Source of the DNA: Cryobacterium glaciale
GTDB lineage: Bacteria; Actinomycetota; Actinomycetes; Actinomycetales; Microbacteriaceae
Length of the DNA: 64,000 nucleotides
Assembly: GCF_004402535.1 (NCBI RefSeq)
Contig: NZ_SOEY01000029.1
Span: 22,175 to 86,174, forward strand
Direction: 5' to 3'
Shown here piece after piece: positions 1-8,930 of the stretch. The translations under genes were made by a program, and so were the position numbers. Numbering within the stretch: position 1 is the stretch's first letter; each line of letters opens with the position of its first letter. Under the pieces are notes generated by a model. The model saw only the letters and a program-made list of their open reading frames with translations, was not told where the DNA came from and did no database searches.

Positions 1-489
1 CTGGTACTCAACGCGGGCTATGAGCCCCTCGCCGTCGTCTCGTTCAAACGAGCGCTCATTCTGGTGATGAACCAGAAAGCGACGATCGTGCAGTCCGACC
101 AGAACCACCCCGTTTTCGCGGCGTCCGGTTCGTGGGATCGCCCGAGCGTCATCCTGCTGTCACGGTATGTCCGCATCCCCATGTCGCGCCTCGTTCCGGT
201 GAGCCGCCGCGGGGTGCTGCGCCGCGACGACCACCGCTGCTGCTACTGCGGCAAATCGGCAGCCACGATCGACCACGTGCTGCCGCGTTCGCGCGGTGGC
301 CGCGACACCTGGGACAATCTCGCTGCCTGCTGCCTGCGCTGTAACAACCTCAAGAGCGATCACACCCCGGCCGAGATGGGTTGGGAGTTGCGTTTCACCC
401 CACGGATGCCGCAGGGCACGACCTGGGTCGTGCGCGGAGTCGAGCGGCCAGAGCAGGAATGGGACGCCTACCTGGCTCCGGCCGCCTAA
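1..489 (+). CDS. HNH endonuclease family protein (5' end missing)
   Basis: The reading frame is open from the first base, so the start lies outside the window; 162 codons plus stop are visible. A zinc-ribbon HNH fold is clear: CCYCG, then the DH of IDHVLPRSRGG, an N in TWDNLAACC, and a second Cys pair CLRCN. This matches the short McrA-like HNH proteins present in nearly all Actinobacteria, about 165 residues long, so probably only a few residues are missing. Family members are presumed metal-dependent nucleases; the biological role is not established. No restriction or phage partner is visible next to it. Confidence 0.85.
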   Translation: MVLNAGYEPLAVVSFKRALILVMNQKATIVQSDQNHPVFAASGSWDRPSVILLSRYVRIPMSRLVPVSRRGVLRRDDHRCCYCGKSAATIDHVLPRSRGGRDTWDNLAACCLRCNNLKSDHTPAEMGWELRFTPRMPQGTTWVVRGVERPEQEWDAYLAPAA

Positions 490-546
490 CTCAGCGGATG
501 CCTGCGGCTGGGGTGACCGACGCGACCGGCTAAACTTGCCGGACCA

Positions 547-618
547 GCCTCTGTAGCTCAGTGGAAGAGCAATTCCGTCCTAAGGAAATGGCCGGGGGTT
601 CGAATCCCTCCAGGGGCA
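547..618 (+). tRNA. tRNA-Arg (anticodon CCT)
   Basis: A cloverleaf can be folded: acceptor GCCTCTG pairs with CAGGGGC (one G-U), the D arm is GCTC/GAGC, and the anticodon loop GTCCTAA gives CCT, reading AGG. The T arm is GGGGG-TTCGAAT-CCCTC. There is one mismatch at the top of the anticodon stem (A-A at 27-43). No CCA is encoded. Confidence 0.9.
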
Positions 619-1083
619 CACGTGTGTACAGTCCTGCAAATCTGGTAGACCGTGGGCTGTCGGTTTTCTACTTCATCGGGAATGCCATGTTCGCTGCCCA
701 ATTTGTGACGGTTCAAGAATCCACGGGTAATTGCACCGCGATCGGAGCGGTCTCCGGATCGGAGACTGCCGCGTTGGAGTCGTGCGTGACGTGGCGCAGC
801 TCCCCATAGAGGTGCAGGGCTGACTCTTGTTTCAAGCGTCCCCACGTGGCGTTTGATACGTACTTCACTGTCTGGCACTCCGTCCGTCCCCCCGCGGGCC
901 TGTGCACAGCCTATCGTCGACCGCGAGCGCACAGTCGTGGCGGAATAGGCCATCGGTTGGGCGCGGTCAGCGGCTGAGAGCGGTGCGCCGCCGGGCGCGG
1001 CAGTTCACCTGCGCGCTACCCGCGAGATCTAGACTGGGGTTTTCGCGGCGTGCCAGGCGGCCACGACCTGAACGAGGAGTCGT
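619..1083. other. Gene-free stretch downstream of tRNA-Arg
   Basis: About 465 bases with no convincing gene. The first 280 bases are visibly less GC-rich than the surroundings. The 3' flank of a tRNA is a common integration site, but I see no integrase fragment and no repeat of the tRNA 3' end. The last part should hold the promoter of the synthetase gene that follows. Confidence 0.5.
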
Positions 1084-4000
1084 GTGAGCGAGCACCAGCA
1101 CAGTCCAGCCGGCGACAGCGTGCACCCGCAGTCCGTGCTCGCTGCAGGACACCTGGCCAGGCCGGCCCGCACCCTCGCCGACATCCTTGCGGAAACCGCG
1201 GCGCAGCATCCGGATGCACTGGCCATGGAAGATGCGGCGGGCACGATCAGCTACCGCGGCTTGCTGCGGCGCGTGCAGGCGCAGGCGACCGGGCTGAGCC
1301 TGGCCGGAGTACGCCGCGGCGACACCGTGGGCATTCGCATTCCCTCTGGCACCCGCGATCTGTATGTGTCGATTCTGGCCACCCTGTTCGTGGGCGCCGC
1401 TTACGTTCCGGTCGACGCCGACGACCCGGAGGAACGCGCCCGGCTGGTCTTCTCCGAGGCGCACGTGGTCGGCATCATCGGCGAGAATAGCGTGTTCGCG
1501 CCACGCGAGGCCCTCGACCTGCAGGCCTTGCAGGGTCGGCCGGTGCCGCCGCACGACGACCCGGCGCTGGTCTATCCGCTCGACAACATTCCCACGCCCG
1601 ACGACGACGCCTGGGTCATTTTCACCTCCGGATCGACCGGCGTGCCCAAGGGGGTCGCCGTCACCCACCGCTCGGCGGCCGCGTTCGTCGACGCCGAAGC
1701 CGGCCTGTTTCTGCGCGCCGAACCGATCGGAACCGGAGACCGCGTGCTGGCCGGGCTCTCGGTGGCCTTCGATGCGAGCTGCGAGGAAATGTGGCTGGCC
1801 TGGCGCAACGGCGCCTGCCTGGTGCCTGCCCCGCGCTCCCTCGTGCGCAGCGGCGCCGACCTCGGCCCCTGGCTGATCGCGCACGGCATCACCGTGGTCT
1901 CGACAGTGCCGACCCTCGCCGCCCTCTGGCCGGAGGAATCGCTCGAGGCCGTGCGCCTGCTGATCTTCGGCGGCGAGGCCTGCCCGCCCGAACTGGTCGC
2001 GCGCATCGCGACCCGCGGCCGGGAAGTGTGGAACACCTACGGGCCGACCGAAGCCACCGTCGTGGCTTGCGGTGCCCTCGTCGATGGCGTGGGCGAGATG
2101 CGCATCGGCCTGCCGCTCGACGGCTGGGACCTCGCCGTTGTCGATGCACACGGCGAGCGGGTCGCGGAGGGAGCGACCGGAGAGCTCATCATCGGCGGCG
2201 TCGGCTTGGCCCGCTACCTCGACGCCGCGAAGGACGCCGAGAAGTACGCGCCGCATCCGCAGCTCGGCTGGGACCGGGCCTATCGCAGCGGCGACCTCGT
2301 GCGGTTCGACCGGGTCGGCCTGGTCTTCGCCGGCCGTGCCGACGACCAGGTGAAGCTCGGCGGCCGGCGCATCGAACTCGGTGAAGTGGATGCCGCCCTC
2401 AACACTCTTCCCGGGGTGGCCGGCGGCGCCGCCGTGGTGCAGTCCACCCCCGCGGGCAACCATATTTTGGTCGGTTATATCGCCCTCACCAGCGCGGGCG
2501 CGCCGTTCGACCGACAGGCCGCCATCGTGAGGCTGCGCGAGGAGCTGCCGGCCGCGCTCGTGCCGCTGCTCGCCGTCGTCGACGCCCTGCCGACCCGCAC
2601 CTCGGGCAAGGTCGACCGGGCGGCGCTGCCGTGGCCACTGCCCCAATCGGCCGAGGAAACCGAGGCGCTGTCTCCGACGGCGGCGTGGCTGGCCGAGGCG
2701 TGGGCATCCATTTTGGGGGTGCCGGTCACCGGACCGGATGATGATTTCTTCGCCCAGGGCGGCGGGTCACTCTCGGCGGCGCAATTCGTGTCGGCCGTGC
2801 GTGCCCGCCACCCCGAAACGACCGTCGCCGACCTCTACGACCACCCGCGCATCGGGTCGCTCGCCGAGGAACTCGACGCCCGCACCCCCGTGACGCCGCC
2901 CGTGGTGCGACAAGTGCTGCCGACACCGGCTCGCAGCCAGTTCGCGCAGACGGTGCTCGGCATTCCGCTGCACGTGCTGAGCGGCGCGCGCTGGCTGGTC
3001 TACCTGGCCATCGCCAACAATCTGCTGAGCCTGGCCGGCGTGACCTTCGCCCCCACCCTGTCGTGGTGGTGGGTGGCACTCGGCTTCGTTCTGTTCGTGA
3101 CCCCGCCCGGGAAAATGCTCATCGCCGTCGTCGCAGCCCGACTGCTGCTGCACGACGTGCTGCCCGGCAACTACCCCCGCGGCGGCTCGGTGCACCTGCG
3201 GTTGTGGCTGGCCGAGCAGATCGCGCTGCTCGTCGACGCCGCGAGCCTCGCCGGCGCCCCCTGGATCAGCTATTACGCCAGGGCCCTCGGCGCGGAGATC
3301 GGCCCCGACGTCGACCTGCATTCGCTGCCGCCGGTGACCGGCCTGCTCACCATCGGCGCCCAAGCCTCGATCGAACCGGAGGTCGACCTGGCCGGGCACT
3401 GGATCGACGGTGACGTGCTGCGCATCGGCCACCTGCACGTCGGAGCCGACGCCCGCATCGGTTCCCGCAGCACCCTGCTCGGCGGGGCCCACGTGGGCAA
3501 CGGCGCCGAGATCGAACCCGGCGCCGCCGTCTCGTCCCGCGTGCCGGCGGGGGAGCGCTGGGCCGGTTCCCCGGCTCGCCGTGTCGGCTCGGCTCGCCGC
3601 CCGTGGCCGGCCGAACGGCCTGCAAGGGCCAGTCGCTGGCTCGGCGCCTTCGCCGCCGGCTCGGTCGCGATGACCGCCATTCCCACGATCGCCCTCGTGC
3701 TCGGCGCGGTGATCGTCGGCGGGCTCGTCGGCGACGCTGACACCCTCAGTGTCGCCGTGCTGCGTGCCGCCCTGATCATGCCGGTCGCCGTCATCGCCGG
3801 CGGCCTCGCCTACGCGCTGCTCGTGATCGGATTCGTGCGCATTCTCGGCGTCGGCCTCCGCGAGGGCTACTACCCCGTGCGCAGCCGCATCGGCTGGCAA
3901 GTTTGGATGACCGAACGCATCCTCGACGGCGCCCGCACCGTGCTGTTCCCGGTGTACGCGAGCCTGTTCACACCCACCTGGCTGCGGTTATTGGGAGCCA

Positions 4001-5031
4001 AGGTCGGTGCCGACGTCGAGGCGTCGACCGTGCTGCTGCTGCCCTCGCTCACGACCATCGCGCCCGCCGCATTCCTCGCCGACGACACCATGGTCGCCTG
4101 CTACGAACTCGGCGGCGGCTGGATGCACATCGGCCCCGCCAAGGTGGGCCGCCGGGCTTTTCTCGGCAACAGCGGCATGGCCGGCCCGGGCCGCACGGTT
4201 CCGCGCAACGGGCTCGTCGCGGTGCTCTCGTCGACGCCGCGCAAAGCCAAGCGCGGGTCGAGCTGGCTCGGCAACCCGCCGGCCCGACTACGCCGCAAAC
4301 AAACGGATGCCGATGACTCCCGCACCTTCCACCCGCCCGTCCGCCTGAAAATAGCGCGGTCGTTGTGGGAGCTGCTGCGCATCGTGGCCGGCTTCACCAC
4401 CGCCTGGATCGCGCTGCTCGTGCTCGCGGTGCTGAACCTGCTCTGGCTGCAGCTCGGTCTCGGCGCGGCGATCGCCCTGTCCGGCGTGGTCATGCTCGCA
4501 GCCGGCGCGGTCGCCGCCGGGGTCACGACCGTGGTCAAGTGGGCGTTGGTCGGGCGCATCGATGCGTCGGAGCATCCGCTCTGGTCGTCGTTCATCTGGC
4601 GCAACGAGGTGTCGGACAGCTTCGTCGAAATGGTCGCCCGACCCTGGTTCGCTGAGAAAGCCTCGGGCACGCCGGCGCTCGCCGTCTGGCTGCGCACGCT
4701 CGGTGCCACGGTGGGAAAGGGAGTCTGGTGCGAAACGTACTGGCTGCCCGAAGCCGACCTCGTGCGGCTCGGTTCCGGCAGCACCGTGAACCGGGGCTGC
4801 GTTGTGCAGACGCACCTGTTCCACGATCGGATCATGCAGCTCGACGCGGTCGTGCTCGCCGACGGCGCAACGCTCGGGCCGAACGGCGTCATCCTGCCGG
4901 CGGCGTCCATCGATGCGGGAGCGACCGTGGGCCCCGGGTCGCTCGTGATGCGCGGCGAACGGGTACCGACCGGTTCGCTTTGGTCGGGCAACCCGATCAC
5001 GCCGTGGCACCAGCCGCCGTGGATCCGTTGA
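1084..5031 (+). CDS. Pls/PosA-type membrane nonribosomal peptide synthetase
   Basis: A 1315-residue single-module synthetase. An adenylation domain (about residues 30-510) shows all core motifs: IFTSGSTGVPKG near 180, FDASCEEM at 229, NTYGPTE at 317, YRSGDLVRF, and the TSGK lysine at 509. A carrier domain follows with the phosphopantetheine serine in GGGSLS (S562). The C-terminal 700 residues alternate hydrophobic segments (from about 635, 865, 915 and 1110) with left-handed beta-helix hexapeptide-like stretches. That is the terminal domain of epsilon-polylysine synthetase (Pls) relatives, which join one amino acid repeatedly at the membrane. Hand alignment to the GrsA Phe domain gives pocket residues D-A-E-S-I-G-T-V-V-K, close to lysine codes. 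The start is GTG preceded by AGGAG. A PPTase that could activate it lies at 8255-8869. Confidence 0.88.
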   Translation: MSEHQHSPAGDSVHPQSVLAAGHLARPARTLADILAETAAQHPDALAMEDAAGTISYRGLLRRVQAQATGLSLAGVRRGDTVGIRIPSGTRDLYVSILATLFVGAAYVPVDADDPEERARLVFSEAHVVGIIGENSVFAPREALDLQALQGRPVPPHDDPALVYPLDNIPTPDDDAWVIFTSGSTGVPKGVAVTHRSAAAFVDAEAGLFLRAEPIGTGDRVLAGLSVAFDASCEEMWLAWRNGACLVPAPRSLVRSGADLGPWLIAHGITVVSTVPTLAALWPEESLEAVRLLIFGGEACPPELVARIATRGREVWNTYGPTEATVVACGALVDGVGEMRIGLPLDGWDLAVVDAHGERVAEGATGELIIGGVGLARYLDAAKDAEKYAPHPQLGWDRAYRSGDLVRFDRVGLVFAGRADDQVKLGGRRIELGEVDAALNTLPGVAGGAAVVQSTPAGNHILVGYIALTSAGAPFDRQAAIVRLREELPAALVPLLAVVDALPTRTSGKVDRAALPWPLPQSAEETEALSPTAAWLAEAWASILGVPVTGPDDDFFAQGGGSLSAAQFVSAVRARHPETTVADLYDHPRIGSLAEELDARTPVTPPVVRQVLPTPARSQFAQTVLGIPLHVLSGARWLVYLAIANNLLSLAGVTFAPTLSWWWVALGFVLFVTPPGKMLIAVVAARLLLHDVLPGNYPRGGSVHLRLWLAEQIALLVDAASLAGAPWISYYARALGAEIGPDVDLHSLPPVTGLLTIGAQASIEPEVDLAGHWIDGDVLRIGHLHVGADARIGSRSTLLGGAHVGNGAEIEPGAAVSSRVPAGERWAGSPARRVGSARRPWPAERPARASRWLGAFAAGSVAMTAIPTIALVLGAVIVGGLVGDADTLSVAVLRAALIMPVAVIAGGLAYALLVIGFVRILGVGLREGYYPVRSRIGWQVWMTERILDGARTVLFPVYASLFTPTWLRLLGAKVGADVEASTVLLLPSLTTIAPAAFLADDTMVACYELGGGWMHIGPAKVGRRAFLGNSGMAGPGRTVPRNGLVAVLSSTPRKAKRGSSWLGNPPARLRRKQTDADDSRTFHPPVRLKIARSLWELLRIVAGFTTAWIALLVLAVLNLLWLQLGLGAAIALSGVVMLAAGAVAAGVTTVVKWALVGRIDASEHPLWSSFIWRNEVSDSFVEMVARPWFAEKASGTPALAVWLRTLGATVGKGVWCETYWLPEADLVRLGSGSTVNRGCVVQTHLFHDRIMQLDAVVLADGATLGPNGVILPAASIDAGATVGPGSLVMRGERVPTGSLWSGNPITPWHQPPWIR

Positions 5032-5049
5032 GCGTGGAATAGTAAAGCG

Positions 5050-6378
5050 ATGGCCCAGACTGTGCAGACGACCTTCGGTTCGGCCAGCGCCGGCGACCCC
5101 TATATCCCCACCGGCGGCAACGGCGGCTACCTCGCTGAACACTACGACCTGAACCTGGACTACCGGGTGGCCACCAACCGGTTGAACGCGACCGCGACCA
5201 TCACCGCGCGGGCCCTCATGCGCCTCGACCGGATCAGTCTCGATTTCGCCGGGCTGAGCATGGAGAAGGTCACGGTGAACGGAGCGCGACCCGGCAAGGT
5301 CACGCACAGCGCCCGCAAACTCGTGATTTCGCTCGCCACGACGATTGAAGCCGGGGCGGAGTTCGAGGTGGTGGTGCGCTATCGCGGGGCGCCGCATCCG
5401 GTGCGCAGTAACTGGGGTGATGTCGGCTGGGAAGAACTCGATGACGGCGTGCTCGTCTCTGGACAGCCGTGCGGGGCAGCGTCCTGGTTTCCCTGCAACG
5501 ACCACCCGAGCAACAAGGCCAGTTATCGCATCACGATCGCCTGCGAATCGGGCTACACCGTGGTGTCGAACGGGGTTTTGTCGAACCGATCGAGCCGGTC
5601 GGGCCGCACCAGCTGGACCTTCGACGTGCGCGAGCCGATGGCGACCTACCTCGCCACAGTGCTGATCGGCCGCTACCGCCGCCGCGACCTGGCCGCCGCT
5701 CCGGTCGCCCACAGCCTGTACTTTCCGGCCCGGTTGGCGACCCGCGTCGGCACCGACTTCGCCCGCCTGACCGAGATGATCGCGTTCTTCGCCGACCGGT
5801 TCGGGCCATATCCGTTCGCGTCGTATTCGGTCGTGGTCACCGACGACGAGCTGGAGATTCCGCTCGAGGCGCACGGCCTGGCCGTGTTCGGCAGCAACCA
5901 CGTCGACGGAAATCACGGCAGCGACCGGCTGATCGCCCACGAACTGGCACACCAGTGGTACGGCAACAGCCTTACCGTGGCCCGTTGGCAGGATATCTGG
6001 CTGCAGGAGGGCTTCGCCTGCTACGCCGAATGGCTGTGGGAGGAGCAGCGCGGTGGGCGCACGGTCGACCAGCTGGCCGCCCTGCATCGCGGCAAGGTTC
6101 AGGCGCTGCCCCGCGACATCGTGGTCGGCGACCCCGGCCCGCACGACATGTTCGACGACCGCGTCTACAAACGCGGCGCGCTCGCCCTGCACGCCATTCG
6201 CAAATCGCTCGGCGATGAGGCCTTCTTTCCGGCCCTGCGCGCCTACACCGCGGCCCGGCGGCACGGGCACGTGTCGACCGACGACTTCGTGGAGTTCTTC
6301 GCCGAACACACCGGCAGCCGGGCGATCGGCGGTTTCGTCGCCCGCTGGGTGCAGCAGAGCGCGCTGCCGAGCCTCTAA
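5050..6378 (+). CDS. M1 family metallopeptidase (aminopeptidase-like)
   Basis: 442 residues. The gluzincin zinc site is complete: HELAH at 297-301 and the third ligand E320 in WLQEGF, 18 residues later. The N-terminal half (about 25-200) is the beta-sandwich seen in M1 enzymes. The usual GAMEN exopeptidase motif is replaced by LEAHG, as in the shorter actinobacterial M1 group, so true N-terminal aminopeptidase activity is less certain. There is no signal peptide, so it is probably cytoplasmic. It starts 18 bases after the synthetase stop, which suggests co-transcription; trimming of the peptide product is possible but speculative. The ribosome site before the ATG is weak. Confidence 0.88.
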   Translation: MAQTVQTTFGSASAGDPYIPTGGNGGYLAEHYDLNLDYRVATNRLNATATITARALMRLDRISLDFAGLSMEKVTVNGARPGKVTHSARKLVISLATTIEAGAEFEVVVRYRGAPHPVRSNWGDVGWEELDDGVLVSGQPCGAASWFPCNDHPSNKASYRITIACESGYTVVSNGVLSNRSSRSGRTSWTFDVREPMATYLATVLIGRYRRRDLAAAPVAHSLYFPARLATRVGTDFARLTEMIAFFADRFGPYPFASYSVVVTDDELEIPLEAHGLAVFGSNHVDGNHGSDRLIAHELAHQWYGNSLTVARWQDIWLQEGFACYAEWLWEEQRGGRTVDQLAALHRGKVQALPRDIVVGDPGPHDMFDDRVYKRGALALHAIRKSLGDEAFFPALRAYTAARRHGHVSTDDFVEFFAEHTGSRAIGGFVARWVQQSALPSL

Positions 6379-6705
6379 GCGGTCGGTACGAGAGGTGGGT
6401 TGCGCGGGTGGTGCGCCGGTACGCGGGTGGTGCGCCGGTACGCGGGAGTTGAGCCGGTGTGCGGGAGTTCGACGTCGGGCTGCTTCGGCCTGATCGGTGG
6501 GCTGCGCGTGTGGTGCGCCGGTACGCGGGAATTCCACCGGAGGGCTGGCCTCACGGGGGCGGGCCACGCGGGAGTTGCGCCGATACCGCGGGGGTTCGGG
6601 CGCGGCCATAACTCCAGCGCGACGCGACGGGCTGGACCTGCGCCAGTGCGCGGGAGTTCCGCCTCGCACGCAGCGGCGAAACTCCCGCGCGGCGTGAAAC
6701 GGATG
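6379..6705. repeat. GC-rich GCGGGAGTT repeat array, copy 1
   Basis: No gene. The stretch is built from degenerate copies of the words GTACGCGGGTGGTGCGCCG and GCGCGGGAGTT in both orientations. Its right end (6629-6705) matches 8163-8240 base for base over most of about 77 positions, in the same orientation, so the two form direct repeats around the nuclease gene between them. Within this unit GCGCGGGAGTT and AACTCCCGCGC form an 11-bp hairpin arm pair. The space from 6706 to 6869 holds nothing else I can recognise. Confidence 0.8.
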
Positions 6706-6869
6706 GCGGCGAGCGGCAGCGAAACCGGTTGGGGGCAGGCATCCGTCGTGTGAAGCGCGCCTGCGTGGCGCACCCGTAATCCTCCTCCACCGCGAGCCGT
6801 AAGGCTGGTTTGTACACGAGAAAGGCGAACGATCGCGCGCGGCCCGCGCCGTTCGGACAATCTGGCTCC

Positions 6870-7904
6870 ATGACTCGCTCCGGCTCCGATCCCAGCGGCA
6901 GTAACCTCTCCCGAATAGGCACGCCTTCCGATCCCAGCGACGCGATCATCCTCGCATCTGACCTCGGCAACGCTTTCGGTGTCGATTTTCGTCTGCGCCG
7001 CGAATCGTCGCGCGGTCGACTTCAGCGGGTGAGCCGTGGCCTGTACTACCCCAGCGCCCGCTGGGAACAATTGCGCGACGACCAGCGCTACCTGATCCGG
7101 GTGCGCGGCGCAGCCCTCACTCGCCGCGGTCAGGTGGTGCTCTGCCACCAGTCGGCCGCCGTGCTCTGGGGGTTGCCGATGCTCGTCGGCTGGCCGAGCG
7201 ACGTGCACCTGCTCATTGAACGGGCCACGGGTGGACGCTCGGATCCGGGCATTCGCCGCCATGCCCTCGGCGTGGATGCCCGCGACGTCACGACCATCGA
7301 CGGACTATCCGTGACGACGATCGAGCGGACGGTGGTCGATCTGGCCGCAACCCTCGATTTAAAGTCCGCCGTGGCATTGGTCGACCGCGCGCTCTATCAG
7401 GACCGATTCGGACGCACCCCCACGCTCACCACGAAGGCCGCGCTCCTCGCCACTGTCGAACGGATGCTGCCCTTCCGCGGTTCGCGACGCGCCCGCGCGA
7501 TCATCCAGTTCGCGACGCATCTCTCCGGTTCGCCAGCAGAGTCGTCCAGCCGGGTGAACATGGCCCTGAGCGGATTTCCGGAGCCGGAATTGCAGCATCT
7601 GTTTGTCGTCGACGGCAAGGAGCGTGAAAGTGACTTCTACTGGCTCGAGATCGACGGCGTGGGGGAGTGCGACGGAAAGGACAAATACTTCACCCCGGAC
7701 TATCTGGCCGGCCGTTCCCCCGAACAGCTGCACTACGACGAGAAGCTTCGGGAAGACGGTATTCGGCGCCAAGTGCACGGTTTCACCCGCTGGCCGGCCT
7801 CGGTCGGGATGAGCCAGTATCCCCTGCGTCGGCGACTACTCGAGCTCGGATTGACGCCCGGCCCCCAGCGCGTCTTGCGCGGCCTCGAACACCCAAAATC
7901 ATAG
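6870..7904 (+). CDS. AbiEi-like winged helix plus Vsr/DUF559-type nuclease domain protein
   Basis: 344 residues. The N-terminal third resembles the winged-helix segment of the actinobacterial AbiEi antitoxin-like family (RLQRVSRGLYYP, then CHQSAAVLWGLP). The last 130 residues look like a Vsr/DUF559 PD-(D/E)xK nuclease: E in ESSSR, D in ESDFYW, and E-x-D-G-K in VGECDGKDKY. These acidic residues are present, so it may be active. No AbiEii-like toxin gene is adjacent, so a toxin-antitoxin role is unsupported. The gene stands alone between two arrays of the same GC-rich repeat. An upstream TTG at 6810 in frame could also start it; I prefer ATG 6870, although neither has a strong ribosome site. 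Confidence 0.78.
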   Translation: MTRSGSDPSGSNLSRIGTPSDPSDAIILASDLGNAFGVDFRLRRESSRGRLQRVSRGLYYPSARWEQLRDDQRYLIRVRGAALTRRGQVVLCHQSAAVLWGLPMLVGWPSDVHLLIERATGGRSDPGIRRHALGVDARDVTTIDGLSVTTIERTVVDLAATLDLKSAVALVDRALYQDRFGRTPTLTTKAALLATVERMLPFRGSRRARAIIQFATHLSGSPAESSSRVNMALSGFPEPELQHLFVVDGKERESDFYWLEIDGVGECDGKDKYFTPDYLAGRSPEQLHYDEKLREDGIRRQVHGFTRWPASVGMSQYPLRRRLLELGLTPGPQRVLRGLEHPKS

Positions 7905-8038
7905 CCGGGGTGGGTGCGCGGCCTACTCAGCGCCTTGGGCGGGTTGCCTGCGTCGTCTGCTGGGCGCGCCGGCCCCGATAAGACGAAAGCCGCGCTGGGC
8001 TGAGTTCCGACGGCTCGGTGGCAGCGGGGAAGCAGGTC

Positions 8039-8240
8039 GCGCTGGACTTGCGCCAGTGCGCGGGAGTTCCGGTTTGGCCAGTACTCCCGCGCTACTCGTG
8101 GCGCTGGACCTGCGCCAGTGCGCGGGAGTTCCGGTTTGGCCAGTACTCCCGCGCTACTCGTGGCGCTGGACCTGCGCCAGTGCGCGGGAGTTGCGCCTCC
8201 CGCGCAGCGGCACAACTCCCGCGGCAGCGTGAAGGGGATG
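8039..8240. repeat. 62-base tandem repeat of the GCGGGAGTT family, copy 2
   Basis: Two nearly identical 62-base units begin at 8039 and 8101, and a third partial unit begins at 8163. Each unit contains GCGCCAGTGCGCGGGAGTT and the inverted ACTCCCGCGC, giving a 10-bp hairpin. The third unit continues into a sequence (to 8240) matching 6629-6705. The array separates the nuclease gene from the convergent PPTase gene. Nothing else is seen between 7905 and 8038. Confidence 0.9.
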
Positions 8241-8254
8241 ACCGCCGCCCCGCT

Positions 8255-8869
8255 TTATGGTTCGGGGCGCAGTTCGGTGCTGGGCGCTGTCGCGCTGAGC
8301 ACGGCCACCGTGCCGACCAGGCCGGGGCCCGCATCGAAGTTCGCCAGGTGCACCTCGCTTAGGTCAAGGGTCGCGGTCGGCCAGCCCAGCAGAACGGATG
8401 CTCCCCCCGCGCCGAACCCCACGGTCACCGCCCGCGGATCCACGCGCAACCCCTCGCCCGAGAGCTTGAGCACCGCTTCCTTGGCCGTCCAGTGGGTCGC
8501 ACGCGCCCGGTCCTGCTCGTCGACGGGGAGCGCGTGCAGCGCCGTCCGCTCGGCAGCGTTGAACGCGACATCGTCGAACCCGGCCTGGGCGACCGCGCTG
8601 ACACTCTCAATGTCGACGCCGATCGGCCCGACCAGCGACACCGCCACGACCACGGCCGTGCCGGCCCTGCTCAGGCTCAGGTGCACTCCGTGCGGCGAGA
8701 GCACTCGCGGGCGGCCGTGACAACCGCCGCAGTGCTCGCAGTGCTGCTCGATGGCGACCGGGCCCCGCTCCGGACAGACCAGGGCGACAGCGGCGGCGAG
8801 TCGTAGCCGGTCGGTCTGGGGGAGCGGCGCGCGCGGTGCCAGAAAGAGGGAGACATCCGTTTGCGTCAC
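8255..8869 (-). CDS. 4'-phosphopantetheinyl transferase superfamily protein
   Basis: 204 residues, the size of Sfp-type enzymes. Signature blocks are present: CEHCGGCHGRP (about 44-54), the Mg-binding GVDIE (D86, E88), and WTAKEAVLKLSGEG (127-140). It would transfer phosphopantetheine from CoA to a carrier-domain serine. The only carrier domain visible in the window is S562 of the Pls/PosA-type synthetase 3 kb away, so that is the natural partner; this is inference from proximity. The start is GTG with CAAGG upstream. Confidence 0.9.
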   Translation of the reverse strand: MTQTDVSLFLAPRAPLPQTDRLRLAAAVALVCPERGPVAIEQHCEHCGGCHGRPRVLSPHGVHLSLSRAGTAVVVAVSLVGPIGVDIESVSAVAQAGFDDVAFNAAERTALHALPVDEQDRARATHWTAKEAVLKLSGEGLRVDPRAVTVGFGAGGASVLLGWPTATLDLSEVHLANFDAGPGLVGTVAVLSATAPSTELRPEP

Positions 8870-8930
8870 CCTTGAACGTTACCGGGCACCCCGCGCGGGT
8901 GGCACACTGGAATATCGAGCAAGGAGAGCC

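Noticed and set aside
558-953. Minus-strand open frame ending in GGIRTPGHF
   Set aside because: Its distinctive part is the antisense of tRNA-Arg, a well-known source of false proteins.
619-1083. Integrated element at tRNA-Arg
   Set aside because: No integrase, no duplicated tRNA end, and normal housekeeping-type genes on both sides.
967-2646. Long minus-strand frame of 559 codons
   Set aside because: It lies antisense to the synthetase gene, is rich in His, Gly and Arg as expected for the shadow of a high-GC gene, and has no domain.
4288-6669. Minus-strand frame of 793 codons
   Set aside because: Antisense to the synthetase end, the peptidase and repeats; composition only.
6870-7904. AbiE-type toxin-antitoxin system
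   Set aside because: Only the AbiEi-like half-domain is seen; no AbiEii nucleotidyltransferase gene is adjacent, and the C-terminus is nuclease-like.
6379-8240. CRISPR array
   Set aside because: Repeats are unequal, internally inverted, lack regular unique spacers and have no cas genes nearby.
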